Below, piece after piece: positions 15,698-24,931 of a stretch of 64,000 nt of DNA (position 1 is the stretch's first letter; each line of letters begins with the position of its first letter). A program made the translations under genes and the position numbers. The DNA comes from Castellaniella daejeonensis. Lineage in GTDB: Bacteria > Pseudomonadota > Gammaproteobacteria > Burkholderiales > Burkholderiaceae_B. The stretch covers positions 1 through 64,000 of the forward strand of contig NZ_BAAAFN010000007.1 in assembly GCF_039523555.1 (NCBI RefSeq). Direction: 5' to 3'. The notes under the pieces are model-generated. The model was not told the DNA's origin and searched no databases. It worked only from the letters and a program-made list of their open reading frames with translations.

Positions 15698-16685
15698 CAA
15701 CGACCTGACCCGCTGCGCCATCCTGATGATGTCCATCGGCGAGGATGCGGCGGCCGAAGTCTTCAAGTACCTTTCCTCGCGCGAGGTCCAGCAGATCGGC
15801 TCGGCCATGGCCAATCTCAAGCAGGTCACGCGGGCCGACGTCGACCAGGTCCTGGAAGACTTCCGCCGCGAAGCAGACCAGTTCATGGCCGTGACCCTGG
15901 GGTCCGACGAATACATCCGCTCCGTCCTGACCAAGGCGCTGGGCACCGACCGCGCCGCAGGCCTGATCGAGGACATCCTCGAGGCGGGCGAAGGCACGGG
16001 CTCGGGCATCGACGCGCTGAACTGGCTGGAGCCCGCCAACGTGGCCGAGCTGATTGCCGACGAGCACCCGCAGATCATCGCCACCATCCTGGTCCACCTG
16101 GAGCGCGATCGCGCATCCGCGATCCTGGCGCTGCTCAACGATCGCCTGCGCAACGACGTGATGATGCGCATCGCCACTTTCGGCGGGGTGCAGCCGGCAG
16201 CCCTGCACGAGCTCACGGAAGTACTCAACGAGGTCCTGTCCGGCCAGGGCGCCAAGCGCTCGAAGATGGGCGGCGTGCGCACCGCCGCCGAGATCCTGAA
16301 CTACATGAACACGGCCGAAGAAGAGGCCGTGGTCAGCAGCCTGCGCGAGATGGACGCCGACCTGGCACAGCGCATCATCGACGAGATGTTCGTGTTCGAC
16401 AACCTGGTCGACGTCGAGGACACCGCCATCCAGCTCATCCTGAAGGAAATCGACACCGCCTCGCTGACCATCGCCCTGAAGGGCGCCAGCGAAGAACTCT
16501 GCGCCAAGTTCTTCAAGAACATGTCCAACCGTGCGGCCGAAATCCTGCGCGACGATCTCGAAGCCCAGGGCCCGGTGCGCATGTCGCGTGTCGAGGCCGA
16601 GCAGAAGGCCATCCTGATGGTGGCCCGCAAGCTCGCCGATGCCGGCCAGATCAACCTGTCGATGGGCAACGACGAATATGTCTGA
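15684..16685 (+). CDS. fliG: Flagellar motor switch protein FliG
   Basis: FliG links FliF to the C ring and carries the charged face on which MotA pulls. The 333-residue product has the three expected domains: N-terminal (MMSIGEDAAAEVFKYLSSREVQQIG), middle with EHPQIIATILVHLERDRASAIL, and C-terminal with FVFDNLVDVEDTAIQLILKEI and the charged helix SNRAAEILRDDLEAQGPVR. It is normal in length and overlaps its neighbours on both sides. Confidence 0.97.
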   Translation: MPNPDNDLTRCAILMMSIGEDAAAEVFKYLSSREVQQIGSAMANLKQVTRADVDQVLEDFRREADQFMAVTLGSDEYIRSVLTKALGTDRAAGLIEDILEAGEGTGSGIDALNWLEPANVAELIADEHPQIIATILVHLERDRASAILALLNDRLRNDVMMRIATFGGVQPAALHELTEVLNEVLSGQGAKRSKMGGVRTAAEILNYMNTAEEEAVVSSLREMDADLAQRIIDEMFVFDNLVDVEDTAIQLILKEIDTASLTIALKGASEELCAKFFKNMSNRAAEILRDDLEAQGPVRMSRVEAEQKAILMVARKLADAGQINLSMGNDEYV

Positions 16686-17454
16686 CAAGCCCGGGCCTTC
16701 CATCGATCTGGCGACGCGAGCCCGCTGGCAGCGCTGGGAAATGGAATCCCTGGAAGCGCTCAGGCCGACCCTCGGCCGCCGCGCAACCGACCGCGACCCG
16801 CGCCACCAGGCCGAACTCGCACGGCGTCGCGCCCAGGTGCTCGCCGAGGCGCGCGAAGAAGGCCTGACGCTGGGCCGGACGGAAGGCTTCGAGCAGGGCC
16901 GTGGCGAAGGCCATGCCCAGGGCCTGGAACAAGGCCGTGCCGAAGGCTACGCCCAGGGCCTGGAACAGGGCCGTGCCGAAGGCCATGCCCAGGGGTACGC
17001 CCGGGGCCTCGAAGAAGGCGCCACCCTGGCCCGCGAACAGGCCACCCGGCTGGACGGCATGGCCCGTACCTGCGCAACCGCGCTGAACCGGATCGAGGAG
17101 GAAGTCGGCCAGTCGGTCATCCACCTGGCCGTGCGCATCGCCGAACAGGTGCTGCGCACGCATATCCGCGATTATCCCAACCATATCCTGGACCTGGTCC
17201 GCGAAGTCATGCAGGCCAGGCCCGAACAGGGTGCCGCGCTGCGGCTGCGGCTGCACCCCGACGATCTCGAACTGGTGCAGGCCTTCCTGCAGCAGGCGCC
17301 GAACCCGGCAAGCTATCGCCTGAGCGCCGACGAGAGCATCACCCGTGGCGGCTGCATCGCCGAAACCGCCCTGGGATCCGTGGACGCCACACTCGAAACA
17401 CGCTGGCAGCGCATCATTGCCGCGCTGGGCCAGCAGGACGGCGGTCAGCCATGA
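16678..17454 (+). CDS. fliH: Flagellar export ATPase regulator FliH
   Basis: FliH dimers hold and restrain the FliI ATPase and dock it at the C ring through FliN. The start at 16678 (MSDKPGPSIDLATRARWQRWEMESL, overlapping fliG by 8 bases) gives 258 residues. An in-frame ATG at 16639 lies deep in fliG. Residues about 58-115 are rich in GxxxG: three tandem 12-residue units (GFEQGRGEGHAQ, GLEQGRAEGYAQ, GLEQGRAEGHAQ) at 16885-16992. The C-terminal domain (IHLAVRIAEQVLRTHIRDYP) is typical of the family. Confidence 0.94.
   Translation: MSDKPGPSIDLATRARWQRWEMESLEALRPTLGRRATDRDPRHQAELARRRAQVLAEAREEGLTLGRTEGFEQGRGEGHAQGLEQGRAEGYAQGLEQGRAEGHAQGYARGLEEGATLAREQATRLDGMARTCATALNRIEEEVGQSVIHLAVRIAEQVLRTHIRDYPNHILDLVREVMQARPEQGAALRLRLHPDDLELVQAFLQQAPNPASYRLSADESITRGGCIAETALGSVDATLETRWQRIIAALGQQDGGQP
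16885..16992 (+). repeat. Three tandem 36-bp repeats within fliH
   Basis: Units 16885-16920, 16921-16956 and 16957-16992 each encode 12 residues of the GxxxG helix. The last two differ at very few bases. In-frame gain or loss would change the helix length by 12 residues without breaking the gene. Confidence 0.85.
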
Positions 17455-18914
17455 CCGAGGAAGAGACAGCGACTCGCTCCCCCGGCGCCCGCTGGCGGGC
17501 GCAGCTCGCCGTCTGCGAGCAGCGGGTTTCCGCCCGCCAGCCGACCAGCCGGCAGGGGCGCGTGACGCGCGCCACCGGCCTGGTGCTCGAAGCCACCGGC
17601 CTGCAACTGCCGGTCGGAGCTGCCTGCAAGGTCCAGGTGTCGCCCGACCAGGACCGCTGGGCCGACGCCGAAGTCGTCGGCTTCCACGCCGATACTCTCT
17701 ACCTGATGCCGCAAAGCGACATCACCGGCCTGCCGCCGGGCGCGCGCATCATTCCCGCCGAGACACTGCGGCTGGATCCCGTCCCGCTGCCCGACGATCC
17801 CGCCGCCACGCCCGATGCCGCCGCCATCATCACGGACCAGGTGCGCCACTTGCCGGTCGGCAACGCCCTGCTGGGCCGCGTGCTGGACGGCGCCGGCCGC
17901 CCGCTGGACGGCAAGCCCCTGCCCGCAGACCTGGACATGGCGCCCCTGACCGCCCTGCAGATCAATCCTCTGACCCGCGCGCCCGTGGATACCGTGCTCG
18001 ACGTGGGCGTGCGTGCCATCAACGGCCTGCTGACGGTTGGCCGCGGCCAGCGCATGGGGTTGTTCGCCGGCTCGGGGGTGGGCAAGAGCGTGCTGCTGGG
18101 CATGATGGCCCGCTACACCAAGGCCGACGTGATCGTCGTCGGGCTGATCGGCGAGCGGGGCCGCGAAGTCAAGGAATTCATCGAACTGAACCTGGGTGCC
18201 GACGGCCTGGCCCGATCCGTGGTGGTCGCGGCACCGGCCGATGTGTCGCCATTGCTGCGCCTGCAGGGCGCGGTCTACGCCACCCGGCTGGCGGAATTCT
18301 TCCGCGACCAGGGCAAGCACGTGCTGCTGATCATGGATTCCCTGACGCGCTACGCCATGGCCCAGCGCGAGATCGCCCTGGCCATCGGCGAGCCGCCGGC
18401 CACCAAGGGCTACCCGCCCTCCGTGTTCGCGAAGCTGCCGACGCTGGTGGAGCGCGCGGGCAACGGCGCCCCTCAGGGCGACCGACCGGCCGGATCCATC
18501 ACCGCGTTCTACACGGTGCTGACGGAAGGCGACGACCAGCAGGATCCGATCGCGGATTCGGCCCGCGCCATCCTGGACGGCCACATCGTGTTGTCGCGCA
18601 GCCTGGCGGAATCCGGCCATTACCCGGCCATCGACATCGAGGCCTCGATTTCGCGGGTCATGTCCGCCATCGTGCCCGACAGCCAGTTCCGCCACGTACA
18701 CTTGTTCAAGCGCATGATGTCCCGCTACCAGCGCAACCGCGACCTGATCGCCGTCGGCGCCTATACGGCGGGCAACGACCCGGAAATCGACCAGGCCATC
18801 GAACGCTATCCCTGGCTGGAAGGCTACCTGCAGCAAGGCATCGACGTGCGGGTGGATTATTCCACCGCGGTGGCCGCGCTGGCTGGCGTGCTGGGTCAGG
18901 AGACTGCACCATGA
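17451..18914 (+). CDS. fliI: Flagellum-specific ATP synthase FliI
   Basis: FliI is the hexameric ATPase of the flagellar type III export system. The 487-residue product has the Walker A motif AGSGVGKS (residues 206-213), GLIGERGREVKEFIE, the Walker B strand VLLIMDSLTRYAMAQREIALAIGEPP, and the flagellar-type KGYPPSVFAKLPTLVERAG. It starts with an ATGA overlap on fliH and ends with an ATGA overlap on fliJ. Confidence 0.97.
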   Translation: MTEEETATRSPGARWRAQLAVCEQRVSARQPTSRQGRVTRATGLVLEATGLQLPVGAACKVQVSPDQDRWADAEVVGFHADTLYLMPQSDITGLPPGARIIPAETLRLDPVPLPDDPAATPDAAAIITDQVRHLPVGNALLGRVLDGAGRPLDGKPLPADLDMAPLTALQINPLTRAPVDTVLDVGVRAINGLLTVGRGQRMGLFAGSGVGKSVLLGMMARYTKADVIVVGLIGERGREVKEFIELNLGADGLARSVVVAAPADVSPLLRLQGAVYATRLAEFFRDQGKHVLLIMDSLTRYAMAQREIALAIGEPPATKGYPPSVFAKLPTLVERAGNGAPQGDRPAGSITAFYTVLTEGDDQQDPIADSARAILDGHIVLSRSLAESGHYPAIDIEASISRVMSAIVPDSQFRHVHLFKRMMSRYQRNRDLIAVGAYTAGNDPEIDQAIERYPWLEGYLQQGIDVRVDYSTAVAALAGVLGQETAP

Positions 18915-19360
18915 GCCCCGAAACACCGCTGGATGTGCTGATCGGCCTGACCCAGGACAAGCTCGAAGAGGCCGGCCGGAACCTGTCCGAACTGAGTGCC
19001 CGCCGGCGCGAGGCGCAGGGCCAGCTGAACACGCTGGACGGCTACCGCGCCGACTATACGAAGCGTCTGCAGAACACCACCGAGCAGGGCGTATCGGCCT
19101 CGAATTACCATAACTTTAGGCAGTTTATCGCCACATTGGACGAGGCGATTTCCCAGCAAAATACGATCATTGCCCAGATCGACGTGCGCATCGAGGCGGG
19201 ACGCAAGCAATGGCACGATCAAAAGCGCCGCCTGAACTCCTACGAAACCCTCAAGGCGCGCCAGGTTCGCCAGTTGCAATACCGCGAGCAACGCCGCGAA
19301 CAGCGCGCCAGCGACGAAATCTCGGCCGGCCTGTACCGACGAACACGACAGCCGCATTGA
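18911..19360 (+). CDS. fliJ: Flagellar export protein FliJ
   Basis: FliJ is a coiled-coil rod in the centre of the FliI ring and couples export to the proton motive force. The 149-residue, strongly helical product (PLDVLIGLTQDKLEEAGRNLSEL, then many E/R/Q heptads) has normal length and sits between fliI and fliK. Its ATG overlaps the fliI stop codon. Confidence 0.92.
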   Translation: MSPETPLDVLIGLTQDKLEEAGRNLSELSARRREAQGQLNTLDGYRADYTKRLQNTTEQGVSASNYHNFRQFIATLDEAISQQNTIIAQIDVRIEAGRKQWHDQKRRLNSYETLKARQVRQLQYREQRREQRASDEISAGLYRRTRQPH

Positions 19361-19373
19361 ATCCGCACACGCC

Positions 19374-20621
19374 ATGAACATACCCGTCCCTCCCGTTACC
19401 AGCCCCAGCCCCCCGGCCCCGGACGCTCCGGCGCGCGGCGCGGATGCGGGCGCGGCGGACACCCCGGCCTTCTCGAATGTGCTGTCGCAGCAGCGGGACG
19501 GCGCAACTGCCCGTCCTGCCGAGTCGCGCCAGACCGAGTCCCGGCGTGCCGGCAAGGCTGATGCGGAAGCCTCCGAACGGCGGGATCCCCTCGGGCCTGA
19601 CGAAACCCTGGCGTTGATCCTGGACAGCGCTGCCCTGCCTCTGATGCAGGCTGCTGCCGCCACCGACCCCCATGCCGCCCGCGTCGGCTCGGCTGCCCGT
19701 CAGGGCGCCGATGGTCCTCAGGCAGACCGTCTCCCGATCGACCTGGCCGGCCGCGCGCCGGCCGATGCGCTCGGCGCAACCCTCGACTCCGACACGAACG
19801 AAGAAACGGACGCGGGCATCCGCATCCGCATCCGCATGCCGCGTGCCGACGCAGTCGCCGCCACATCCTCGGCTGCACGCGAGCCGCTGAGCGCGCCTGC
19901 GACCGATCCGGCAAGCCAGCGGGAATCCGGCCGTACCCGCACAAGCACCGTATCTTTCCAGCACCAGGCGCCGGACCAGGCCCGGACACTGCCGTCCGCC
20001 GCCGAAGCCCAGGCAGCCGCACCCGCCTTCCGGATTCGTTCCGCTGCCGGTACGGAAGCGGTCCAGTCGGCAACGCCCGACGCGGCCCTGTCGTCGGTCG
20101 GCGCTCCTGCTGGCGCATCGCTGCTGCCAGCGGCAACCCCTGCACCGGCCGCAGCACCCGTTGCCGTGTCCACTCCGCTCTCCAGTCCGCAGTGGCCCCA
20201 GGATTTCAGCCGTCAGGTCCTGCAACTGACCCAGAACATCGCCGGTTCGGGCCATACGGTGCAGATGCACCTCAACCCGCCTGAACTCGGGCCGATCCAC
20301 ATCACGCTGCACGTGGGCGATTCCATCGCCCAGGCCTCTTTCGTCTCGCCGCATGCCAGCGTGCGCCACGCCCTGGAAAACGCCCTGCCGCACCTGGAGC
20401 AGCAACTGGCCCAGGCGGGCCTGTCGCTGGGCCAGGCGGATGTCGGCGACCAGCAACCAGGTCAGCAGGCCCATACCCAGGGCCAGGCGTCGCCGGCCCG
20501 GGACGGCGGAGCCGTCTTCAGCCTCGATGGCGGCACCGTCGAGACCGCTGCCCTGCAGGCAGCGCCCGCGGCCTCCCGAACGATTTCCCGCCCGGATGCG
20601 CTGGTGGACACTTTCGCGTGA
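19374..20621 (+). CDS. fliK: Flagellar hook-length control protein FliK
   Basis: FliK measures the hook and switches FlhB from hook to filament substrates. The 415-residue protein has a poorly conserved Ala/Pro/Asp-rich N-terminal ruler region and a conserved C-terminal domain (from about residue 275: FSRQVLQLTQNIAGSGHTVQMHLNPPELGPIHITLHV) with the LNPPELG motif. A short repeat (ATCCGC three times near 19820) gives an IRIRIRM stretch. It follows fliJ by 13 bases and closes fliFGHIJK. The next gene fliL is 84 bases away. Confidence 0.93.
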   Translation: MNIPVPPVTSPSPPAPDAPARGADAGAADTPAFSNVLSQQRDGATARPAESRQTESRRAGKADAEASERRDPLGPDETLALILDSAALPLMQAAAATDPHAARVGSAARQGADGPQADRLPIDLAGRAPADALGATLDSDTNEETDAGIRIRIRMPRADAVAATSSAAREPLSAPATDPASQRESGRTRTSTVSFQHQAPDQARTLPSAAEAQAAAPAFRIRSAAGTEAVQSATPDAALSSVGAPAGASLLPAATPAPAAAPVAVSTPLSSPQWPQDFSRQVLQLTQNIAGSGHTVQMHLNPPELGPIHITLHVGDSIAQASFVSPHASVRHALENALPHLEQQLAQAGLSLGQADVGDQQPGQQAHTQGQASPARDGGAVFSLDGGTVETAALQAAPAASRTISRPDALVDTFA

Positions 20622-20705
20622 TTACTTACTCTTTCCCTGGGCAGGCCTCGCATTACAATGCCTCATTTCGCCCCTCTGTCATCGTGACGCATTAACCCCG
20701 GAACC

Positions 20706-21182
20706 ATGCTCAGGCTACTCAAATTCATTCTCCTGCTGATTATCGTCATCGGCGCCTCGGTCGGCGCCACGATGTGGTTCACGAGCAGGGACAGCGCGCC
20801 CGGCACCCCGTCGGCCTCGATGATCGGACAGGCCACCCAGGCGCCCGCGCCGCAGCCGATGGTTCCCGCGCCGATCTTCGCGGAGCTCGATCCCTTCACG
20901 GTCACGCTGTACGGCGAAGTCCACAACCGGATCCTCTACACCGCGATCACCCTGCGCCTGGGCGACGAAGCCTCGCGCAAGCAAATCACCGACTACATGC
21001 CTGAAGTCCGGGATCGCATCCTCAAGGTGCTCTCGGCGCAGCAACTGCCCCTCATCCAGACGTCCGAGGGCCGCCAGGCCCTGGCCAACGACCTGAAGAC
21101 CACGCTCGCGCGTCCGTTCGCTGCGCAGTTGCCCGGCCCGATGGTCGCCGACGTGCTCTTCACCGCTTTCGTGGTGCAGTAA
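20706..21182 (+). CDS. fliL: Flagellar basal-body protein FliL
   Basis: FliL is a single-pass inner-membrane protein near the stator that supports torque. The 158-residue product has one membrane helix (residues about 6-24, LKFILLLIIVIGASVGATM), a proline-rich linker, and the periplasmic FliL domain (FAELDPFTVTLYGEVHNRILYTAITLRL). It overlaps fliM by one base (TAATG). Confidence 0.95.
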   Translation: MLRLLKFILLLIIVIGASVGATMWFTSRDSAPGTPSASMIGQATQAPAPQPMVPAPIFAELDPFTVTLYGEVHNRILYTAITLRLGDEASRKQITDYMPEVRDRILKVLSAQQLPLIQTSEGRQALANDLKTTLARPFAAQLPGPMVADVLFTAFVVQ

Positions 21183-22198
21183 TGGTCTATCAGAGCATGC
21201 TTTCCCAGGACGAGGTCGATGCCCTGCTTGCAGGCGTCACCGGCGAGGAGTCCTCGGGCCAGCAAGCCACGGACGAATCCCAGGACGGGGTTCGTTCCTA
21301 TGATCTGGGATCGCCGGACCGTGTCGTGCGGCACCGGATGCAGACGCTGGAGCTGATCAACGAACGCTTCGCCCGCCGCCTGCGTTCGATGTTCTTCGGC
21401 TTCATGCGCCGCAACGCCGACATCACCGTCAACGCGATCAAGATCCAGAAATACTCGGATTTCGAACGCAACCTGCCCGTGCCCAGCAACCTGAACATGG
21501 TGGCCATGAAGCCGCTGCGCGGCACGAGCCTGTTCACCTACGACCCGAACCTGGTCTTCCTGGTCATCGACAGCCTGTTCGGTGGCCATGGGCGCTACAA
21601 CACCCGCATCGAAGGCCGCGACTTCACCAACACCGAGCAGCGCATCATCCGCCGGCTGATGAGCCTGACGCTGGACTGCTACCGCGAGGCCTGGGAATCC
21701 GTCTATCCGCTGGAGCTGGAATACCTCCGCTCGGAAATGCACACCAAGTTCGCCAGCATCAGCTCGAGCAACGACATCGTCGTGGTGGCTTCCTTCAACA
21801 TCGAACTCGGTGCCGCCGGGGGCAAGCTCAACATCTGCCTGCCCTATTCCATGCTCGAACCCATCCGCGACCTGCTCACGCGTCCGCTCCAGCAGGCCGC
21901 CTCCGATGCGATCGACCAGCGCTGGACCCAACAGCTCTCGCGCGAGGTCCGCAACGCCGAGGTCGAACTGGCCGTGGAATTCGCCCGGGTCGATACATCC
22001 ATCGCCGAACTGCTGCATCTCGCCGTCGGCGACGTGCTGCCGGTCGACATCCGTCCCACCGTCACGGCCCGCGTAGGCGGCGTTCCCGTGCTGGAATGCG
22101 GCTACGGCACCTTCAACGGCCGTTATGCCCTGCGCGTGCGCAAGGTTCTCGCCACGCCCGACGACTCCGACAAACTGCTAGCCCGCACCAAAAGATGA
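21182..22198 (+). CDS. fliM: Flagellar motor switch protein FliM
   Basis: FliM forms the C-ring wall and receives phosphorylated CheY. The N-terminal CheY-binding peptide LSQDEVDALL (residues 7-16) is intact. The middle domain (VRSYDLGSPDRVVRHRMQTLELINERFARRLR) and the C-terminal SpoA-like domain follow. It is 338 residues, normal for the family, and overlaps fliN by an ATGA. Confidence 0.97.
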   Translation: MVYQSMLSQDEVDALLAGVTGEESSGQQATDESQDGVRSYDLGSPDRVVRHRMQTLELINERFARRLRSMFFGFMRRNADITVNAIKIQKYSDFERNLPVPSNLNMVAMKPLRGTSLFTYDPNLVFLVIDSLFGGHGRYNTRIEGRDFTNTEQRIIRRLMSLTLDCYREAWESVYPLELEYLRSEMHTKFASISSSNDIVVVASFNIELGAAGGKLNICLPYSMLEPIRDLLTRPLQQAASDAIDQRWTQQLSREVRNAEVELAVEFARVDTSIAELLHLAVGDVLPVDIRPTVTARVGGVPVLECGYGTFNGRYALRVRKVLATPDDSDKLLARTKR

Positions 22199-22722
22199 GC
22201 GACAACAAAGACGACACCCAGGACCCTAACCTGCCGGATCAGGCATCCGGTGGTTCCGTGGAGGACGACTGGGCCGCCGCCATGGCCGAACAGCAGTCCG
22301 CACACGACCAGCCCACCCAGGCCAGCGGCCTGGGCGCCGAGGACGACTGGGCCGCGGCCCTGGCCGAGCAGACCGCCGCGACCTCGGCATCGGCGGCCCA
22401 ACCCGCTGCTGCCCAGGTGTTCCAGCCGCTGTCCGGCCAGGCGGCCGACGGCGACAGCGACATCGACATGATCATGGACATCCCCGTCCAGCTGTCGGTG
22501 GAACTGGGCCGCACGCGCCTGACGATCAAGAACATCCTGCAGCTGGGCCAGGGCTCGGTGGTCGAGCTCGACGGCCTGGCCGGCGAGCCTATGGATATCT
22601 ACGTCAACGGCTACCTGATCGCCCAGGGCGAAGTCGTGGTCGTGGACGAAAAATACGGCATCCGCGTCACCGACATCATCACCCCCTCGGACCGCATCGC
22701 GCGGCTGAACAACCGCCGCTGA
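22195..22722 (+). CDS. fliN: Flagellar motor switch protein FliN
   Basis: FliN makes up the bottom of the C ring. The start at 22195 (MSDNKDDTQDPN) gives 175 residues, longer than the roughly 137 of E. coli. The conserved core is the C-terminal SpoA domain (IDMIMDIPVQLSVELGRTRLTIKNILQLGQGSVVELDGLAGEP). The extra length comes from the acidic N-terminus, where the motif EDDWAAA(M/L)AEQ occurs twice, at residues 23-33 and 49-59. E. coli FliN has only one such DDLWAEALSEQ motif. Confidence 0.96.
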   Translation: MSDNKDDTQDPNLPDQASGGSVEDDWAAAMAEQQSAHDQPTQASGLGAEDDWAAALAEQTAATSASAAQPAAAQVFQPLSGQAADGDSDIDMIMDIPVQLSVELGRTRLTIKNILQLGQGSVVELDGLAGEPMDIYVNGYLIAQGEVVVVDEKYGIRVTDIITPSDRIARLNNRR

Positions 22723-22728
22723 TCCGCC

Positions 22729-23049
22729 ATGGACCAGGACCAGATCCTGCGCGTCATCCTCGCCCTGCTGTTCATCCTGGGCCTGCTGCTGGTGCTGGCC
22801 TGGGTGGCCCGCAGGGGCGGCTGGCTGCCCAGGCGTGCCCAGTCCGCCCGGCTGCGCGTGCTCGGCACGCTCAGCCTGGGGGCGCGCAGTTCGGTCGCCC
22901 TGGTCCAGGTCGAGGACGCCCGTCTGGTGCTGGGCGTGACCGCCCAGCAGATCACCCTCCTGCATACCTTGCCGAACGCCCCCGGGGCCGGCGACGCCTC
23001 GCCCGGGGACTTCGCCGAGGCCCTCGGCAAAGCCCTCCCCGGTTCCTGA
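22729..23049 (+). CDS. fliO: Flagellar export protein FliO
   Basis: FliO is a small membrane protein that helps assemble the FliP ring. The 106-residue product has one N-terminal membrane helix (about residues 5-24, ILRVILALLFILGLLLVLAWVA) followed by the FliO domain (LRVLGTLSLGARSSVALVQVEDARLVLGVTAQQITLLHTL). Its stop overlaps the fliP start by one base. Confidence 0.9.
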   Translation: MDQDQILRVILALLFILGLLLVLAWVARRGGWLPRRAQSARLRVLGTLSLGARSSVALVQVEDARLVLGVTAQQITLLHTLPNAPGAGDASPGDFAEALGKALPGS

Positions 23050-23822
23050 TGCGCCACTCCACTTCTTACGCCGCACGCTCGGCGCCCTGGCTGCTGGCCG
23101 GACTGGCGCTGATCCTGTTCTGGCCCGCCAGCACCCTGGCGCAGGCCACCCTACCCGCCCTGACCGCCACGCCGGGACCCAACGGCTCCGAAACCTGGTC
23201 GCTCAGCGTCCAGACGCTGGTCATGCTGACCATGCTGTCGTTCCTGCCGGCGGCGCTGCTGATGATGACCGGATTCACCCGCATCATCATCGTGCTGGGC
23301 CTGTTGCGCAACGCGCTGGGTACGGGTGTTTCGCCCCCCAACTCCGTCCTGGTGGGCCTGGCCCTGTTCCTGACCTTCTTCAGCATGTCGCCGGTCTTCG
23401 ACCAGATCTACGCCCAGGCCTACCAGCCGCTGTCGCGCGACGAGATCACCTTCGAGCAGGCGCTGGACAGGGGCAGCCAGCCGCTCAAGACCTTCATGCT
23501 GCGCCAGACCCGCGAATCGGACCTGGCTATGTTCGCGGAAATGGCCGGCGTCGGCCCCCTGGAAGACCAGTCGGCCGTTCCCCTGCGCGTCCTGGTACCC
23601 GCATTCGTGACGAGCGAACTCAAGACAGCTTTCCAGATCGGCTTCACGATCTTCATCCCCTTCCTGATCATCGACCTGGTGGTCGCCAGCCTGCTGATGG
23701 CGCTGGGTATGATGATGGTGCCGCCAGTGACGATCTCGCTGCCCTTCAAGCTGATGCTGTTCGTGCTGGCCGACGGCTGGCACATGCTGCTGGGTTCGCT
23801 CGCCCGCAGCTTTTACCAATAG
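23049..23822 (+). CDS. fliP: Flagellar export gate protein FliP
   Basis: FliP forms the pentameric core of the export channel. The 257-residue product has a cleavable-type signal (LLAGLALILFWPASTLAQA), the FliP core LVMLTMLSFLPAALLMMTGFTRIIIVLGLLRNALGTG, and LVPAFVTSELKTAFQIGFTIFIPFLIIDLVVASLLMALGMMM. Motifs and length are normal. Confidence 0.97.
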   Translation: MRHSTSYAARSAPWLLAGLALILFWPASTLAQATLPALTATPGPNGSETWSLSVQTLVMLTMLSFLPAALLMMTGFTRIIIVLGLLRNALGTGVSPPNSVLVGLALFLTFFSMSPVFDQIYAQAYQPLSRDEITFEQALDRGSQPLKTFMLRQTRESDLAMFAEMAGVGPLEDQSAVPLRVLVPAFVTSELKTAFQIGFTIFIPFLIIDLVVASLLMALGMMMVPPVTISLPFKLMLFVLADGWHMLLGSLARSFYQ

Positions 23823-23832
23823 GAGGCCCGAC

Positions 23833-24102
23833 ATGACGCCCGAAGCCGTAATGTCCATGACCTACCAGGCGCTGCGCGTCGCACTGACCATGGCGGGCCC
23901 CCTGCTGCTGACGACCCTGGCCGTGGGCCTGATCATCAGCATCTTCCAGGCGGCCACGCAGATCAACGAAATGACGCTGTCGTTCATTCCGAAGCTGCTG
24001 GCCGTGGGCGTCACCCTGGTGCTGCTCGGTCCCTGGCTGCTCAGCACCATGGTGGACTACATCCGCTCGCTGCTCGACTCCATCCCCGGCCTGGCCTCGT
24101 AG
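23833..24102 (+). CDS. fliQ: Flagellar export gate protein FliQ
   Basis: This 89-residue protein has two membrane helices (about residues 15-40 and 52-72) and the family stretch ALTMAGPLLLTTLAVGLIISIFQAATQINEMTLSFIPKL. FliQ wraps the FliP/FliR channel. An AGGAGG box lies 6 bases before the ATG. Confidence 0.96.
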   Translation: MTPEAVMSMTYQALRVALTMAGPLLLTTLAVGLIISIFQAATQINEMTLSFIPKLLAVGVTLVLLGPWLLSTMVDYIRSLLDSIPGLAS

Positions 24103-24121
24103 GGCCCGGCTGCGCTGGGCC

Positions 24122-24907
24122 ATGATTTCCTTCCAGATCGGACAGCTCTACGACTGGATCAACAGCCTGCTGTGGCCTCTGTTCCGCATCGCCGGCCTGG
24201 TGGCGCTGGCGCCAGTCCTGGGGGAATCCACTGTGCCCATGCGGGTGAAGATCGGCCTGTCGGTCGTCATCACCGTGGTCTGTGCACCGTTGCTCGGTAC
24301 CATGCCGGACATCGCTCCGGCCTCCTGGGGCGGGCTGCTGATCGCCGTCCAGCAGGTGCTGATCGGCATGGCGCTGGGCCTGTGCATGCGGCTGGTCTTC
24401 ACTGCAGCAATGATGGCCGGAGAGTTCGTGGGCCTGCAGATGGGCCTGGCTTTCGCCTCGTTCTTCGATCCGGCCACCGGCGCCAATACGGCGGTGTTGT
24501 CGCGCCTGATCAATCTCGTGGCGATGCTGATCTTCCTGGCGGTCAACGGCCACCTGCTGATGCTCGACGGCCTGGTGCGCACCTTCGATCTGCTGCCCGT
24601 GGGCGCTCCCTTGATGACCGATGGCTGGGGTGCGCTGCTGGACTGGAGCTCCCAGCTCTGGATTTCCGGCATGCTGCTCGCGTTGCCGCTGGTGGTGGTG
24701 TTGCTGACGATCAATCTGTCGCTGGGCATCCTGAACCGCACGGCCCAGCAGTTGTCGGTGTTCGCCGTGGGCTTCCCGATTTCCCTAACCACAGGCCTGA
24801 TCATGCTGGCCATCGTCTTGCCCCAGAGCGGCGACTTCCTGGCCGGCCTGTTCGAAGGCGGCTACCAGGCCATGGCCCGCATCGCGCGCAGCCTGGCCGG
24901 GCTATAG
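24122..24907 (+). CDS. fliR: Flagellar export gate protein FliR
   Basis: This 261-residue protein has six to seven membrane helices. FliR completes the FliP5-FliQ4-FliR1 gate. Family features include RIAGLVALAPVLGESTVPMRVKIGLSVVIT and AGEFVGLQMGLAFASFFDP. It is the last gene of the long fli transcript and converges with the lipoprotein gene. Confidence 0.96.
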   Translation: MISFQIGQLYDWINSLLWPLFRIAGLVALAPVLGESTVPMRVKIGLSVVITVVCAPLLGTMPDIAPASWGGLLIAVQQVLIGMALGLCMRLVFTAAMMAGEFVGLQMGLAFASFFDPATGANTAVLSRLINLVAMLIFLAVNGHLLMLDGLVRTFDLLPVGAPLMTDGWGALLDWSSQLWISGMLLALPLVVVLLTINLSLGILNRTAQQLSVFAVGFPISLTTGLIMLAIVLPQSGDFLAGLFEGGYQAMARIARSLAGL

Positions 24908-24931
24908 AACCGCCAGAACCAGCGGGAAACA

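Noticed and set aside
22119..22126. GCCGTTAT inside fliM
   Set aside because: It lies in coding sequence and has no TAAA element at the right distance.
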